Of a stretch of 64,000 bases of DNA, positions 11,826 to 25,164 are shown one piece after another. Origin of the DNA: Misgurnus anguillicaudatus (Eukaryota > Chordata > Actinopteri > Cypriniformes > Cobitidae); NCBI RefSeq assembly GCF_027580225.2, contig NC_073339.2, forward strand, positions 43,957,501 to 44,021,500, written 5' to 3'. A program made the translations under genes and the position numbers. Every line of letters starts with the position of its first letter. Within the stretch, counting starts at the first letter, position 1. A model generated the notes under the pieces. The model was not told where the DNA came from. It worked only from the letters and a program-made list of their open reading frames with translations, and ran no database searches.

Positions 11826-12012
11826 AGGGTTACCCAAATCTTACCCTGTAGGGACCAGCACTACAGAGTTTAGCTCCAACCCTAATCAAACTTACCCACC
11901 TGTGATTTTCGAGTGATCATGAAGACCTTGATTAGCTTGCTCACGTGTGTTTGATCAGGGTTGGAGCTAAACTCGGCAGTGCTCCGGCCCTCCAGGGAAG
12001 ATTTGGGGAGCC
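11826..12012. repeat. foldback repeat common in fish introns
   Basis: The strip agtttagctccaaccctaat near 11868 is matched in inverted orientation by cagggttggagctaaact near 11957-11975, and the outer parts gggttacccaaatctt and gatttggggagccttgac also pair. It is a short palindromic, non-coding element. A fragment of the same kind lies near 21548 (ggagtttagcttcaaccc). Confidence 0.65.
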
Positions 12013-12809
12013 TTGACCTAAACTGTACACTGAATTGTGGCATTAGATCATTAAACATTTTTTCTCTATTTCTGAGCAGGCCTAAAAGTGTGGCTAGATG
12101 ACACACTGGAGCCATCTAGCATGGCCCCACCCTAACGCAAAAGTATAAATGAAAACCGACACGTATCTTACGCCATCGCGGCTACGCCACAGGACGTATG
12201 CACAACTATAATAAGCCCTTAAAAATACCTGTGAAATAAAAAAAATTAACCACCCAATGGACAAAAAAAATTATATAAGTTATCAAAATCTTAGAAAAAT
12301 AAGCAGGATTCTCTGCTCTCAAATGCAGTGGGCATATCCGCTGTCGGCGTTCAAACCACACCCACTCGCGTCTCTTTCAACTTTTAAATTAAGCTGCAAT
12401 TTGAATGCTAGCGGACCAATCACAGCACTTAAAATTTGGCGAGATGCACATAAGGCTATGCAGAGACTACGGATAACCTACGGCGTAGACCTTTCGCACG
12501 ACTATAAATTGGAAATTAGTTTGACTTCATTTGACTTCAAATCACAAAAAGGAAATAATTGCACGTAACCTGCATTTTTAGGTTTCAAACAGAGATGGCG
12601 ATAGAGAGGCAAAAAAATATTGTAATGTAAAAAGCGAAAGTTGGAATAACATAAAAAAACCTTAATTGTTAACACCTGCTTTGCAATTTTTTACTTTCAT
12701 TTTCTTAGTTTAAGTGAAAAATGTAAGTTGAAAAAGCTAATTTTTTTTAGGTGTTACCAATTGAAGTATTTAAAAAAAAGTTTTTTCACCTTAAATTTTC
12801 TCACTTTAA

Positions 12810-13088
12810 AGGAACAGTATGTAGGATTGTGGCCAAACCTGGTATTGCAATAACATAACTTGTGGCTAAAACTGGTACTGCAATCACACAACTGGTGGTC
12901 AATACACAAAATGACAACATAAACATCAGTTGAGGGCTGCAACTCCACTTTTTAAATGACAATATCCTGTCCAGACCACTTTTGTGAGTGATATAAGTAT
13001 TTGAAATGAAACTGATTTCTTAATGTCTAGTGACATATCAGGGACATTTTTTTGATTCATTGATATAAATTTCTTACATACTGTTCCT
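12810..13088. mobile_element. TTAA-flanked non-autonomous element
   Basis: The ends aggaacagtatgtagga and tcttacatactgttcct are inverted and flanked by TTAA at 12806-12809 and 13089-13092. The element splits a gtgaaaaa(t)gtaagttga-type sequence. Duplication of TTAA is the hallmark of piggyBac-like and Kolobok-like transposition. There is no coding capacity. Confidence 0.8.
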
Positions 13089-14066
13089 TTAAGTGAAAAA
13101 ATTCAAGTTGACAAAAGTATTACCAATGAAGTAATTTGTTTTCTCTGAATTTACTTTATACAGGCTTTTATTATTGCTCAATAACTGATTTTTTTTAAGC
13201 CAAAAGTTATAGATTGCCTTAATATGGATCGTATTTGAATTCAGTCATACTATACCTTTATCTTGTTTAGCAATAGCTTTTACTGTCCTCACATGAATTT
13301 TATTTTGTATACTCGGTGTGCACGCATAAAAAGCTTTGCAGCAAAAAGACAAGCATAACATTTTATTTCAGACATTTTTTTTAAAATCGTATCACTACAG
13401 GCTCTTGAAAAATGCAGAGAGGAGAACTTACATAAAACTGTCCAATACCTATGAAATATTATCATAACAAAGGCGAAGAAAATATGCAGAAATGGTTTGA
13501 AATTCAGAAGGCGTCTGCAGAATCTCGCACACACATCCGTCCTGTATGGCTTTGAGTGACAGTAATCATTGCAGTGCACTTCTCAATGACAGGGTGAGAG
13601 CGCACTAATGCATCAGGCGGCAGCACTTTTGAGACCTAGATGATTCATAAATGTGCATTTTCTCTTCGCACCCAAATAAATATCTGGCTTCTTTAGTGCC
13701 ACCTCTGCAAATTTTGTTTCCTCTAGTACTTGACCAGCCTTGAGGATCAGATACAGAGTTACTGGAAACTGTATGTGATTTTGTTTACGCTGGTCATTTT
13801 GTCATGCACATGAACTGGACCTGAAGTTGGATCAGCATCCTTTTTTGTTTCTAGGAAAGTGTTCCTATCGACCAATCATGACTATGTTGCTAAAATCAGA
13901 TGGAAGTGACATCACTGTTGATTCAGGTTTTAACTATAGGCAGTCCTCTTACTGTAAATAAGGGGGTGATTATTGGTTAACGGGATTGCCACTTGACCCC
14001 AAAAATGAACCCTATGGGGTCCAAGTATGTTTCGGTGCCATACTTGTTTGACATGCTCTTACATTT

Positions 14067-15095
14067 GAGTTGCATCCGAAACACATACTGTATCAGCAGG
14101 TACTAAATTAGATGACATACCTACCGGGTGTGCCTCATATGTCTTGGAAAGTGAAGCCTCTGGCTCTTTTATCGCCCCCTGGTGACTGGCTGCATTACAA
14201 GTCATAAACCCAACCCTCTCCATTCAAACGAATGGGGCTCTGCTCTAAATAAAAAAATTATTTACACTTCCAATAAAAATTTCCAAAAGATGGTTTTGGA
14301 TCTTTAAGGTAGTTGTTATCACGCTGATATATGTTCAATTGTTCATTTTTGTGATACGTTTATTTTAGCTAGTAATTTGATGCTATAGAAACAGGGCGTG
14401 TCGTTATGATCGGCGTGGTTGAATTGGGTGCGTGAGCGTTTGGGAGGAAGTTTGATACTGCGGCTCCGCCTCCTGCTGCACGGATGATTCCTTCTGCGAA
14501 TGCCTTGGGTCCAAACTTACGTTTTAACTTAACATGGCGGCGACCATGGTCGGACATTTATAGCTTCAATTCAATACAATAGAAGGAGGCGATGTTGAGT
14601 CGTCCATCTTTTTTTACAGTCTGTGGTACCTACTCATCGACCGTAAAAACAGTAGCTACTATAAAGTATGAATGTGGATGGTGTGAATGAATTCGGACGT
14701 ACTACATTTGCCATGTTTGATACATCACGTGACGTATGTCGTCATAAGTTAGTCGTTAACTGGAATGACGTCAAACTAGTGCAATTTAACCACAAGGAAC
14801 AGCTATTTAATATATGTATTTGCAATTGAATAGAGTCGCTTTACCGCTTGTGGTTTTTTTTTAAATAAAACAACACATCTTCTCCTTTTTATTTGATAAC
14901 TCCTTTCCCTGGGGGCTCACGGGATAGTAAAGGGTCCATCGAATGAACTCTTCGGGATCTTGCCGGAAGTAGTAGGTCATCCGGGTACTTTTCGCCTATG
15001 TTTTTGGAATACTATGTATTCGGACAAACTACTTATCTCGCCTACTGCTTTTCACCTACTATATAGTATGGAAGTAAGCGGTTTCGGACACAGCC
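14067..15095. mobile_element. composite of small DNA elements with ttgcatccgaaac ends
   Basis: The outer ends gttgcatccgaaacacata (about 14069) and agcggtttcggacacagcc (about 15076) are inverted and typical of a fish hAT-like family. The inside contains another common repeat at about 14150-14640, recognisable by tggaaagtgaagcctctgg and catggcggcgaccatggtcg. Coding frames on the minus strand here are chance frames in repeats. Confidence 0.5.
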
Positions 15096-15424
15096 TTGGT
15101 CTTTTTTCAATCGCTTAAAACATATTAAACGTGGGGTGCATGATCTCTGAAAGCCAATGTTGACATTTGAAATTACCTAAACAAACATGCCCCTACCCCA
15201 AAAAAATCTGGACCTTCTTTTGATAGACCCACACATAAGCCACACAGGCAACAATGTGGTTTAGTAGACACGCCCCTTACTGCTGATTGGCTACAAGTAT
15301 GTTTTGGTACTCGGCCCGACTCCCTTTTCCAAAGCGTTTCTCAAAAAGCGTGCACCTCGCCTTTTAATGGCTAATATCAAATTCAGCACAAACGGCTACA
15401 ATCATTTGTGATTATTGTGATGTA

Positions 15425-15705
15425 TATGTTTGTATTTTTACAAACCCGCTTAAGAACCCGGTTAATCTCCGCTTAATCTCCTTATCCGTTTATATATGTA
15501 TATATATATATCTCCCAAGGGTTTTTCCTTCCTAGGACTTTTTTTTATTTCCTTGGCCAAAAAGGCCAGGGTTTTTTTTTCTCTTGTTCAGTCATACCGC
15601 AGCAAATTTAACTGCTTATGCTATCGTGTATTATGTTGTGCTATCTGTCGTTAACTATTGTGAAAAGCACTATATAAATAAAATTTAATTGAATTGAATT
15701 TTTAA
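15425..15705 (+). repeat. retroposon 3' tail
   Basis: The segment has tcctaggactttttt, ccttggccaaaaaggccagg and the ending gcactatataaataaaattt followed by aattgaattgaatt, a short tandem tail typical of fish non-LTR retroposons. A second, tail-less piece of the same repeat is at about 43121-43265. No reverse transcriptase frame is present. Confidence 0.55.
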
Positions 15706-17444
15706 GTCAGTGATGTTTATGTATGGTTAATAAAAATATATTTTCGAATATATTTGCTGAAATAAGGCCAGGACTGTGATTGGTTTAAATGAAAAATTAT
15801 TTGTGCCAGTCATGTTAAGCAGTTGTCCACATGTTGAAAAACATCAACCAATCAGGTTTTAGGGTTGGGTATGGACTTGGGGTTAAGACTAGGCTTAAAG
15901 GTTTAGACACTGGGTCATGAAAAATCATTATTGATACATCCCTTTTTTTTCACGGCAATGGTATGATTAAAAATTGTTAGGAATACTTTAGGATATGATA
16001 GGAATGCTGCTCCAACAAAGCTCTCACTTAGTTAAAAGCTGTCGATTTGCAGTCTTGGATCTAAGGGTGGACCTGGTGCTTCTTAAAAACACCCTAGAGG
16101 ACCGTAACCGTTAAACCCTGAGCTCTACATTCACAGTTACCTCATCTAAAGCCAGTGTTACAGATATGGTGACCCTGCAGCATCCCCAATCTCTTATCAT
16201 CAGTACCAGGAGAGCGAGAGAGAGAGGGCAGTACACTCCAGTAAGCCATGGCACACAGTTAAATAAAGGACATGTACGGTGCTTCTGGCCTGTGCCGTTC
16301 TCTTTTCAGCCGTATGTACAGGAGAACAGGATAGTAATAATAAAAAGGGTCGCAAATAAGCGGAGCTGATGAGTTATCACGTGATACGCTTGAGTTCAGC
16401 ACCACGGACATCACAGCTAACAAAGCCATTCGACACTAAAAAGTGAAGGTTTACAATAAGTTTTGAGACACCTGGTTTTGTGTTTTCTTCAGCAAATAAT
16501 AAATAATATGGCTTTGCAAACAATTTTTTTGAATAATATTTTCCTCTGGCATTCCAAATAAACTGTTATATGTTAAAACAATCCTCTGCCTTGTATCACA
16601 CGTTCTCTGCTGTCTGTGATACCTCTTTTTCTTGTAATAATTTAAGCCATTTAAAGCGCAAAGTAATTTAAGACATGCTTTTTTCCAGCATTAAATAATT
16701 GCGCATATACCAGTCATAACACGCACGCAAACATTAGTTAATCGCGTTGCGTGAATCTTTAAATAATCACCCAAACATTTTGCGTCTGATAGGGAAACTC
16801 CTAGAAATGCATTTGCAATAAGGTCAGTCGCAAAAATAAGACCACACCTTTTTAGCGCTAATGATCCACTGCGCGTCTTTAGTAAATCCGACAACGTTTT
16901 TTAACGACAAAATTATGTTTTGCGCAGGTGCAAGCTGTTAGTGAATCTGCTGTCGGCCATCTTTTTAGTTAGCATGTACAGTACATCAAACGATCAATCT
17001 TGGTTGTTGTCATATCTTTAGTCAACTCCAGCGAGTACGATGGACAAATGAGATGGACTTAAAGGTCATGGACCAACACATTTGTGCTGTAGCCTCCCGC
17101 ACACATGCACTCAAATGCAAAATTTTATACAAACTCTTGTTAGGCTTTGACGTTTATTCAATTACTTCATTCCCCAGAGCTTTCCAACTGCTTAAGTCTT
17201 CTGTAAACAGACTGCACACCCCCAAAGTCAAGGACACACATATTTAACAAAGACTCAGCGTGTGCTGGTCTGTTGAATTTGACCATGAATGCTTTACTTT
17301 AAGCCTAAACTCTATCAAACGAAATTCTCACAATAAGCCTTTTCTGATTGTAGCAATCGTTTAAGGTACTGTGTTTTTGATGTTTGTAAAAGTACCTTGA
17401 AAGTACCATGTAAATACCATAGCACATACTTTTAAGTAAATTGT

Positions 17445-17838
17445 TACCCTGGAACACAAAACCAGTCACACGGGTATGTAGCAATAGCCAACAATACACT
17501 GTATGGGTCAAAATTATAGATTTTTTTATGCCAACAATCATTTATATATTAAGTAAAAATCATGTTCCATGAAGATATTTTCTTAATTCCTTACCGTATA
17601 TATAACAAATATAAATTATTTATTATTAATAATACATGTTGCTAAGGACTATTTGGATGATTTTCTCAATATTTAGATTTTTTTGCAAACTCAGGATCCA
17701 GATATTGCCAAATATTGTCTTATCCAAACAAGGCATACATCAATAGAAAGCTTATTTTTTTAGTTTTAAACAAATAATTTATTCCATTTATTCAATTTCA
17801 AACATTGACCATTATAACTACTTGTGGTCGGGGGTCAC
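17445..17838. mobile_element. foldback element with cctggaacacaaaacc ends
   Basis: The left end taccctggaacacaaaacc and the right end cttgtggtcgggggtcac are imperfect inverted repeats known from an abundant fish intron repeat. The interior is AT-rich with no coding capacity. Confidence 0.5.
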
Positions 17839-18409
17839 GTGTGCAATATGTAAACAATATTTTGTACAATATTTGCTTTTAATGCCTCTGGTTGGATTAA
17901 ATCCAGGGTCTTCAACCCTGCTCCTGGCGAGCTACCTGGATTAAACCATCAAAATATGAGGTGTACAAAATGGACAAAACGCTAATCATTTAAGGTATTT
18001 CCTTGGACCAGATAATTTGGAGAAAAAAAGCCTTCTGTGTTTCAGGGGATCTGTAGGGAATAAAACAAATAAAGGGAAATAAGTTATTTAAAAACAAAAA
18101 GCTCACAGGTAATAAAGCATAGATTGACTACAGTTTTATCAGTTATATTTATTGATCTTCTTTTGTTGTAATATTTTGTTGTCATTGTACTGGGCTACAT
18201 CTTTATAAACTTGTGCACATGTGTGTTTTTTTTTGCCAAACCGCCTTAAATTCTTCTCAAAGCTGAGTTTTAGTATATACTCGAAACATACAAATGCAAG
18301 AAGCATATAAAATGTTTAATGCATCTTTAAAGAAATATTTGAAAAGTTGGACATCACTTTGGCCACTACTGTATATGTAAGGAATAACTGATGACGGCTG
18401 TTGAATTAT

Positions 18410-19330
18410 TAGAAAATAATGCACACCTAAAGTGGTAATGCGGCACGACCGTAAGCGAAAAGTGCATTATTTTCAGTTGTACCACGGGGCTGTTGAATGC
18501 TTTGTTCTGATTGGTGGAGAAATGTATGGGTGTTGATTATTTTTCAATAACCGCACAGCTAACCTTTAAAATGTCTTAAAAAATAAGCAATATTTTTGGC
18601 AACCGTGGTATAAACAGAATAATTGACCCCAGTCCTTTGAATTATTCAAAAATAATGCACATCCGGCCGGTCGTCAATTATTCCTTACTTGTACCACAGG
18701 GCAGTTGAATGCTTTATTCTGATTGGTTGAGAAATGTTCCATGGGTGTTGATTATTTTTCAATAACCGCACAGCTAACCTTTAAAATGTCTTAAAAAATA
18801 AGCAATATTTTTGGCAACCGTGGTATAAGCAGAATAATTGACCCCAGTCCTTTGAATTATTCAAAAATAATGCACATCCGGCCGGTCGTCAATTATTCCT
18901 TACTTGTACCACAGGGCAGTTGAATGCTTTATTCTGAAAATTTTGCATTAATTTTTAATAAACGCACACCTCTTAAATTAATGTATTAAATGAACCACCA
19001 TAATGTTATGTCTATAGTAACCATTGTATAAGTGGAATAATTGACTTCAGCTCTTTAAATTATTTGAAAAAAATGCACACTCCACTTTGCGTTGTGCCGC
19101 ATTACCACCTTGGATGTGCATTATTTTCAAATAATTTACTGCCCCGTCGTCAATTATTCCGTACATAATTCAAAGGACTGGAGTCAGTTATTTTACTTAA
19201 ACCATGGTTACCACAGACATTACTCTAGTGGTGATTTCAAGACATTTGACAAATATAAGGCATGCATTTATTGAAAAATAATGCACACCCGTTGAACATT
19301 TCGCAAACAATTAAAATAAAGCATTCAACA
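18410..19330. repeat. cluster of inverted and tandem repeats including a 215-bp duplication
   Basis: A unit containing gattatttttcaataaccg, cacagctaacctttaaaatg and ttggcaaccgtggtata occurs at about 18480-18690 and again 215 bases later (18532 versus 18747 for the same landmark) with very few differences. Diverged and inverted relatives continue to about 19330, for instance attattttcaaataatttac. The near-identity of the two units points to a recent duplication. No coding frame is seen. Confidence 0.75.
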
Positions 19331-20028
19331 GACCCGTGGTATAAATCCAAGTACCGTAGTCAGAAAAACATGGTAATACCATGCTACATTTTGGTACTTT
19401 TTCTGTACTATACCTGTATTACAGCCTTTATTTTTAAACTTTCTCCATCTCTTTTCTTTTTTGTGTTACCACAAGCCTTCCGTTATGTCATCTTTCCATT
19501 AAAATCTCCCTCCCTGTAGTCCTCGTGTAAACAAAGTGCATTAAATAAAGGCAGAAGATGCACATTAACAATAAACCCCACTGATTCTGTTGCCCACGGC
19601 TTTCTACAGCATGTGGCCTAGCGGGGGGATAATCGCTCGCCTCTCATAATCTAGGTCACTTTTTGTTTGTGAGAGGTGGTCCCATGTGTTTCTTGGGTGG
19701 AGTACAGGGTGCATTTTGGACCATCATTAGTGACAGGTCCACGCTGAACAAAGTGGACGTCCGCTTTCCTGGTCTATCATTTGTTTATTTTCAATGTTGC
19801 TGGTTATATTTGTTTAATTTGCATTTTATCTTTTTAATGATCGCTGTATCCAGACAAGATGCTAAATGCTTAAAACTGCAAGCGAAGGCAAAGGACGGGC
19901 ACTAACAAAACACAGTGTAAATTCTTTTATTGTGATCGCCTTTAAATTTGTGGTCAGCAGGGATCAGTCAAGTCCGTGTATCGGGTTTTCAAAAGAAGAT
20001 TTGTTAATTGTACATTTTGTGTTAACAG

Positions 20029-20119
20029 GACCTGGTCATGCGACGGCTTTAAAGGGAGGGGCAATGGATAAAACGAAAGTGGACGTCCCGTACACCAGGT
20101 CTACACAAATGAACAAAAG
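20029..20119 (+). CDS. pard3b: pard3b exon: linker just before PDZ1
   Basis: The acceptor is ttaacag at 20022-20028 and the donor gtgaga at 20120. The frame is PGHATALKGGAMDKT followed by KVDVPYTRSTQMNK and ends in phase 2 (AG), which joins the next exon as Ser-Gly-Leu-Thr-Arg-Thr-Val. In mammalian PARD3B the equivalent part reads PGGQSLK and, further on, TELLTSPRTKDTLSDMTRTV, so similarity is weak but well placed. Starting phase 1 demands the downstream donor of the previous exon. An acceptor at 20053-20054 (ttaaag) would start in phase 0 but has a poor pyrimidine tract. The 3' end is firm; the 5' end is less sure. Confidence 0.7.
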
Positions 20120-21164
20120 GTGAGAGAGAGTTTATGTGATTGGGTTTACGTTGGGGTAGATCGGTAAGGAATAATCTGTCATGAGATTACAGTGTGTTTG
20201 GTCTTTGTTGTTGGATTAAGATAAAGTGTTTTTGTTATGTACTGTATGTCTTTCTTATGGATTTATTAGAATGTATTTATTTATATAATGTATGTAAATA
20301 TGTTTATATTAAGCTATATTTCCAAAGCTATTTTTGTATGTTTTTAATTATGTGTCAATATCAATACCAACATTAAGCAATAAACTATAATACTGCAGAC
20401 AGTTTAAGACAGAAGTATAGCTCCGTATTTATGCAAACGTAAGGGTCTGCTTACAGTATCTTGATGCAAATTTGTACGCGGATGCGCGTACAGGAGAGTT
20501 TAGCCCATGAGATGCATTGCACCTACATTGGCATGCATGTAAAAACAAACTATACTTCAGGCTTTGGCCACATAAAAGTAAGATTTAATGCAGATGTTGT
20601 CCTATTTGGTGCTTATTTAGAAACCGCTTTTCTTATTGAAATCCTTATCAGACTGTAATAACTAAAACGGCGTAACTGATATCAGATCAGTGTGAAAAGT
20701 CAACCAGACTTCAGTTCAGTAGATTACTTTTGTGTCACAAAGATGCACTACACCTCAGCAATACAAGGATCTTGTGGGTGTGTTTGGGTATCATCATTCC
20801 GAATCTTAATGCACACACTTGTTGCCATAGCCACGGCACAGGAGACGTGCACACGCTACGTTTTCTCCGGAGGCGGCGTGTCTCTTATCACAGGTCATGT
20901 GACCTCATCTCTTTTACCTGAGAGAAGGATGAAGTTTATCTCTTGCCGCTCTTCAACGCCTCTGTCAATCAGCATTACTGATACACGCAGACTTGTACAG
21001 CTCATTAAACATTGAAGCGGTTTCATCACCTCAGCTGAGAGCTCCATCTGCAGTTTCCATGTGCTTTTTTACCTTTTATCATCAGGATTTAATTCATTGT
21101 CGTTATGTTTTGTTACATAGTTACAGTTTTTCATATTGCTGTAGTTTAATTACAAAGACATTTC

Positions 21165-21275
21165 TTTGGCAGCGCAAAGGTCATGGGTTCGATCCCCAGA
21201 GAAATCATATACTAATGTATATCTTGAATGCACTGTTTAGGCACTTTGGATAAAAGCATCTGCCAAATGCATACT
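21165..21275 (+). repeat. tRNA-derived SINE
   Basis: A B-box-like tRNA core, gtcatgggttcgatcccc at 21180-21197, is followed by a body and the conserved tail strip cactttggataaaagcatct then gccaaatgcata. The start ggcagcgcaaagg resembles the end of a tRNA anticodon region, so the head is incomplete. It is not a functional tRNA gene, because no cloverleaf can be completed. Confidence 0.7.
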
Positions 21276-21611
21276 TGAGTGTCAGTGTATATACAGTATA
21301 TTTTAGAGTAGATGGCATATTTAATTACATGCAAATAAAAACAAGTCTGTGAGAGACGATAGTGGAGATTTGTCATACGATAAGTCAAGGGTCTTCAACC
21401 TTTTTAAATAAAGGTCCCCTTAATAGAGAGGAGAGGCACGGACCTCCTGTATATATATGTATACGTATGTTTAATAGTTTTTTATTAGCCTATTAATGCA
21501 ATTTTTTGATGCCTAAATTAAAAAAATATTTGAATTAAACTATATTTGGAGTTTAGCTTCAACCCTAATTAAACTACATGTAGTTTTCAAGTAATCCTGA
21601 ATATAGACATA

Positions 21612-22009
21612 CATACATAGATACGTCGTTAGCGGATGTTTATTTGGGCCACTATACAAAGGTCGTCCGGCATATTGGAATAGTTCAAGACTTGCCACGA
21701 ATTGCTTTTCCTGCAGGTTACATGTTTAAATTGACACTTTGTAGTTTTTCAACCTTCATAATTTCAAGACCCTTGTGATGGTACATCGACTTAAAATAGG
21801 TTGAATGACTTGTCCACCATAGCCTGACGGGGTCTGTATCGATTTTACTTGTACTTTTAAACTTGAGGTTTCGGGTAGAAACTAAGCAGGGTGTACGATT
21901 CAGAGGCTGTGCGATCCTGAAAAACTGTGAGTGATGTCTGCAACTGGACCATTCCGAAATGCGGACATCTGCATAGGGTTGAGCGGTCAAATGACGTATC
22001 TATGTATGC
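21612..22009. mobile_element. foldback element with catacatagatacgtc ends
   Basis: The left end catacatagatacgtc (21612) is matched by gacgtatctatgtatgc (21993-22009) in inverted orientation. The element is about 400 bases with no clear coding content; a minus-strand frame of 90 codons has no recognisable motif. Confidence 0.65.
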
Positions 22010-22914
22010 AAATCTATGATCCTAAAGACTTCAATTAGATTTTTCAGATGAGTTTGATTGTGGTAGTAGTTTAACTTGCCTATACGAGGAGTATCCCTGA
22101 TAATACCAGCACGGACCCCCAAGGGGCCTCGGACCCCTGTTGAAAACCCATGCTATAAATAGCTGTTTAATATGACGTGTATTAATAGTTTAAAACATTG
22201 CACAGAAAACAACAAACAGGCATAGGTAGTAAAATTGAAAGACCATTTTATGTTGTAATTTCCCATCACTTGGATCTAAATATGCAGGGTGTATTGGATA
22301 GTTGTCAGGGCGTTGCTAATATGTTTTAGTCTGTTTTAGCATGTTGCTGGTTGGATATGGCCGGGTCTGACGTTTCTTTGTGATGTAATATTCATGTAAT
22401 TTAAAGTTAAAAAAAGTTAATGTTTTCATTAAATTCTCATGTCAGGGGAAAGAGCAACTCTCTCATTGTGAAAACGTTCAAACCACACGTGTTCTTGTCG
22501 CTGATATCTTTTGTTATTGTGGTGTTGGTACTTGATCTGTAATAAGCTCTGTTTGTCAGATGAGCCGCTTTTTATGTAAATTCATGGACTCTTCGAGCCA
22601 CACCAAACACATGCAAATTGGCAGGAGGGGGTTTTGTTTTGTAAAGAATGCAAATGGAGGTTAGTGTGTGCGTTATATTTAGCTACTTGTCTTTTGTGGG
22701 AATGTAACGTTCAGATCAAATAATGAATTTTAATAGTTCCGTAAACGGTTAGATTTGTTTGCAAATGTGTCGATGCGTCACAGTGACATCCTCTGGTCCA
22801 CACTGTGATTTAATTTCTGATTATAAGCAAACTAAATAAGATAATAACTTAGTTCAAATCATAGCCAAAGCATATCAACTAATACACTGAGCTAATGTTA
22901 ATGTGTAAAATTAA

Positions 22915-24265
22915 AGGATAATTCCGGTATTTAACACTTTGAGTCTCATTTCTGGTTTGTTTTGGATGAACTACAGTGATGGACACTGACATTTTGACAA
23001 TGGGTCGTGTCTTGACTTTTCGACTCATTTAGAAGCGTCTCTTGACTGCTTCAGAATGGAAGTCAATGGCCATGCACAAACATGTCATTAAAACAACACT
23101 TAACGTTCATTTTCAAAACTGTACTACTCACCGAGTGGTTCGTGGTGTTTGTTGATGATTAAAAACAAATATATTGGCGCAATGTATGTTTTTTAATCCA
23201 TGTTATTTGCTATAGTGGAACTATTTTTTCAGATACCTCACAACCGCGTATATACTTCCGCTCTATATTTGAGTCTGAAGCATGAATGAACCTAGTCCAA
23301 CAAACTGTAATAAAACGGTAGCATACTTTCAAAATCAAGTTTATTTATAACACTTACACCATCCAATATGTTTTTTTCATCAGCAGAACAATAAAGAAGA
23401 TATTTTGCAGAAACCCCAGTGCTCCTTCATGCAAGTCAACAGATCCGCACACTTTAAGAGCTAAACAATATATATCCAATACAACAGTAATCCCCCATAA
23501 CTCCGTGTGACATATTGACGTCTTGTGAAGCAAATCAATCAGTTTTTGCAAGAAACTGAACGTTATTTACAACTCTATTAGCGTAAATGCCAAAGCAGGA
23601 AGCGCGCTTTACGTTCAAGGCGATCTCTTCCACTGGTGCCGTTTGGTGGCTGTTGGCTATGGATGTTGGTCTCTCTGCGCCACCTATAGAGCGGGAGCGT
23701 GAAGCGCACTTCCTGCTTGGCAAAAGCTCTGCATTAACGCTGTAAAATATTTATATATATATTCGATTCTCAAAACTGAAAATTGAATGTCAACCCACGG
23801 AACGAATATTCTGGTCCAGCCCTACAAATATGGGAAAAATTTCTTCGGAGAGAAACCGAGCAAAAAACTACAACCACATGTAAACAGACCCTTTCCTGTT
23901 TCCCGGGAGCGAAGTGATATATCAGCGAGCAATGAGTCTTCCAAGAGAAGTCAATGAAATTTTACAAAATGCCAAATAAAACACGACAGAAACTGTATTT
24001 CGCTACACAACTTGTTTTTAATCATCAACGAACACCACGAACCACTCGGTGAGTAGTACAGTTTTGAAAATGAACGTTAAGTGTTGTTTTAATGACATGT
24101 TTGTGCATGGCCATTGACTTCCATTCTGAAGCAGTCAAGAGACGCTTCTAAACGAGTCAAAAACTCAAGACACGACCCATTGTCAACATTTCTGTGTCCA
24201 TCACTGTAGTTCATCCAAAACAAACCAGAAATGAGACTCAAAGTGTTAAATACCGGAATTATCCT
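22915..24265. mobile_element. TTAA-flanked element with about 250-bp inverted arms
   Basis: The arms (22915-23168 and about 24012-24265) are nearly perfect inverted copies, starting aggataattccggtattt and ending in the reverse complement. TTAA flanks both ends at 22911-22914 and 24266-24269. The arms include gttcattttcaaaactgtac and cgagtggttcgtggtgtttg. The 840-base centre is unique and has no transposase frame that I recognise. The high identity of the arms suggests recent mobility or conversion. Confidence 0.85.
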
Positions 24266-24701
24266 TTAATGTTTACAAATCTACAGATCTTTGAATTATT
24301 GCCCGGCTGCCAAAACATTCTTCGCACAGTGTTATGCTTGGCATATCCCCTCATCTTTAGCAAACCAAAACACATTTTTTTTCAAGGTATTTGTTCCAGA
24401 GGTCAGTTTAGCCGCCAGCAGCCAGACGAAGAAGAACACACAGACCGGAAACTAACTTCGGACATTCGCGTAACCATGACAACGCGTGTACGTCAGAAGA
24501 AATGGGGCAAAAAAGTTTAAGAACCACTTGTCCAGACGCTGTGAAACTGTGATTTTCAGTGATTGAAGCTTTCTAAAAGGCTTTTCTCTGACAAAGATAG
24601 AAGAGTTGAATCGTTTCTCTTTCCTCTCATCATCTTCTCTCGCCCACTCTAGTCTTTATTAGGATGAGAGATGCAGGTGGACACCTTTGCCTTTGGCTCT
24701 C

Positions 24702-24795
<94 letters not shown>
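24702..24795. repeat. AC dinucleotide microsatellite
   Basis: About 46 uninterrupted AC units. Long Cys-Val or His-Thr reading frames crossing it on both strands are artefacts of the repeat. Confidence 0.98.
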
Positions 24796-24799
<4 letters not shown>

Positions 24800-25164
24800 A
24801 TGGCAGAGAGCGTAGCTTTCAGGTCATTCATTTGGTCATTAATGTCGGCCCGCGGGATAGCAACTGCAAATGGATTTTGCTGTGTGTGTGTGTGTTTGTG
24901 TACAAGAGTACAAAGCGGTGTCAAAAAATAAGTGTTTATTAAAGGCCAATATTTGCCCCCTAGAATACATTTTTTGGACTGTCATTTACCCTTGTAAGAG
25001 CCTGCTTTGTGTGTCAGCCATTCATAACATTTATAAGTAATATAAATTCCCATTCTGTCACTTTGAAAGCATATAATTTTTTTTTGCCATAAATACCATG
25101 TGACATTTCACGGTGCATCAATATTAGTACCATAGTATTATCTTCTGATAGCATTGCAATACAT

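Larger units (their letters stand above)
10986..20028. other. intron between the two linker exons (9.0 kb)
   Basis: No further exon could be recognised, though a short one cannot be excluded. The content includes a foldback repeat at 11826-12012, an element of the constructed-palindrome type near 12120-12500, a TTAA element at 12810-13088, a composite of small elements with ttgcatccgaaac and gtttcggacacagcc ends at about 14067-15095, a retroposon tail at about 15425-15705, a foldback element at 17445-17838 and a cluster of inverted and tandem repeats at about 18410-19330. The stretches 11000-11820, 13100-13950, 15710-17440 and 19340-20020 show nothing I can name. Confidence 0.7.

Noticed and set aside
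19866..20028. 5' extension of the 20029 exon along its open frame
   Set aside because: The frame is open, but a good acceptor precedes 20029 and the extra sequence has no similarity to the family.
21180..21197. tRNA gene
   Set aside because: There is a B-box-like strip but no complete cloverleaf, and the SINE tail follows. It is a retroposed fragment.
24664..24942. Frames crossing the AC repeat
   Set aside because: They consist of the dinucleotide repeat and have no other protein-like content.
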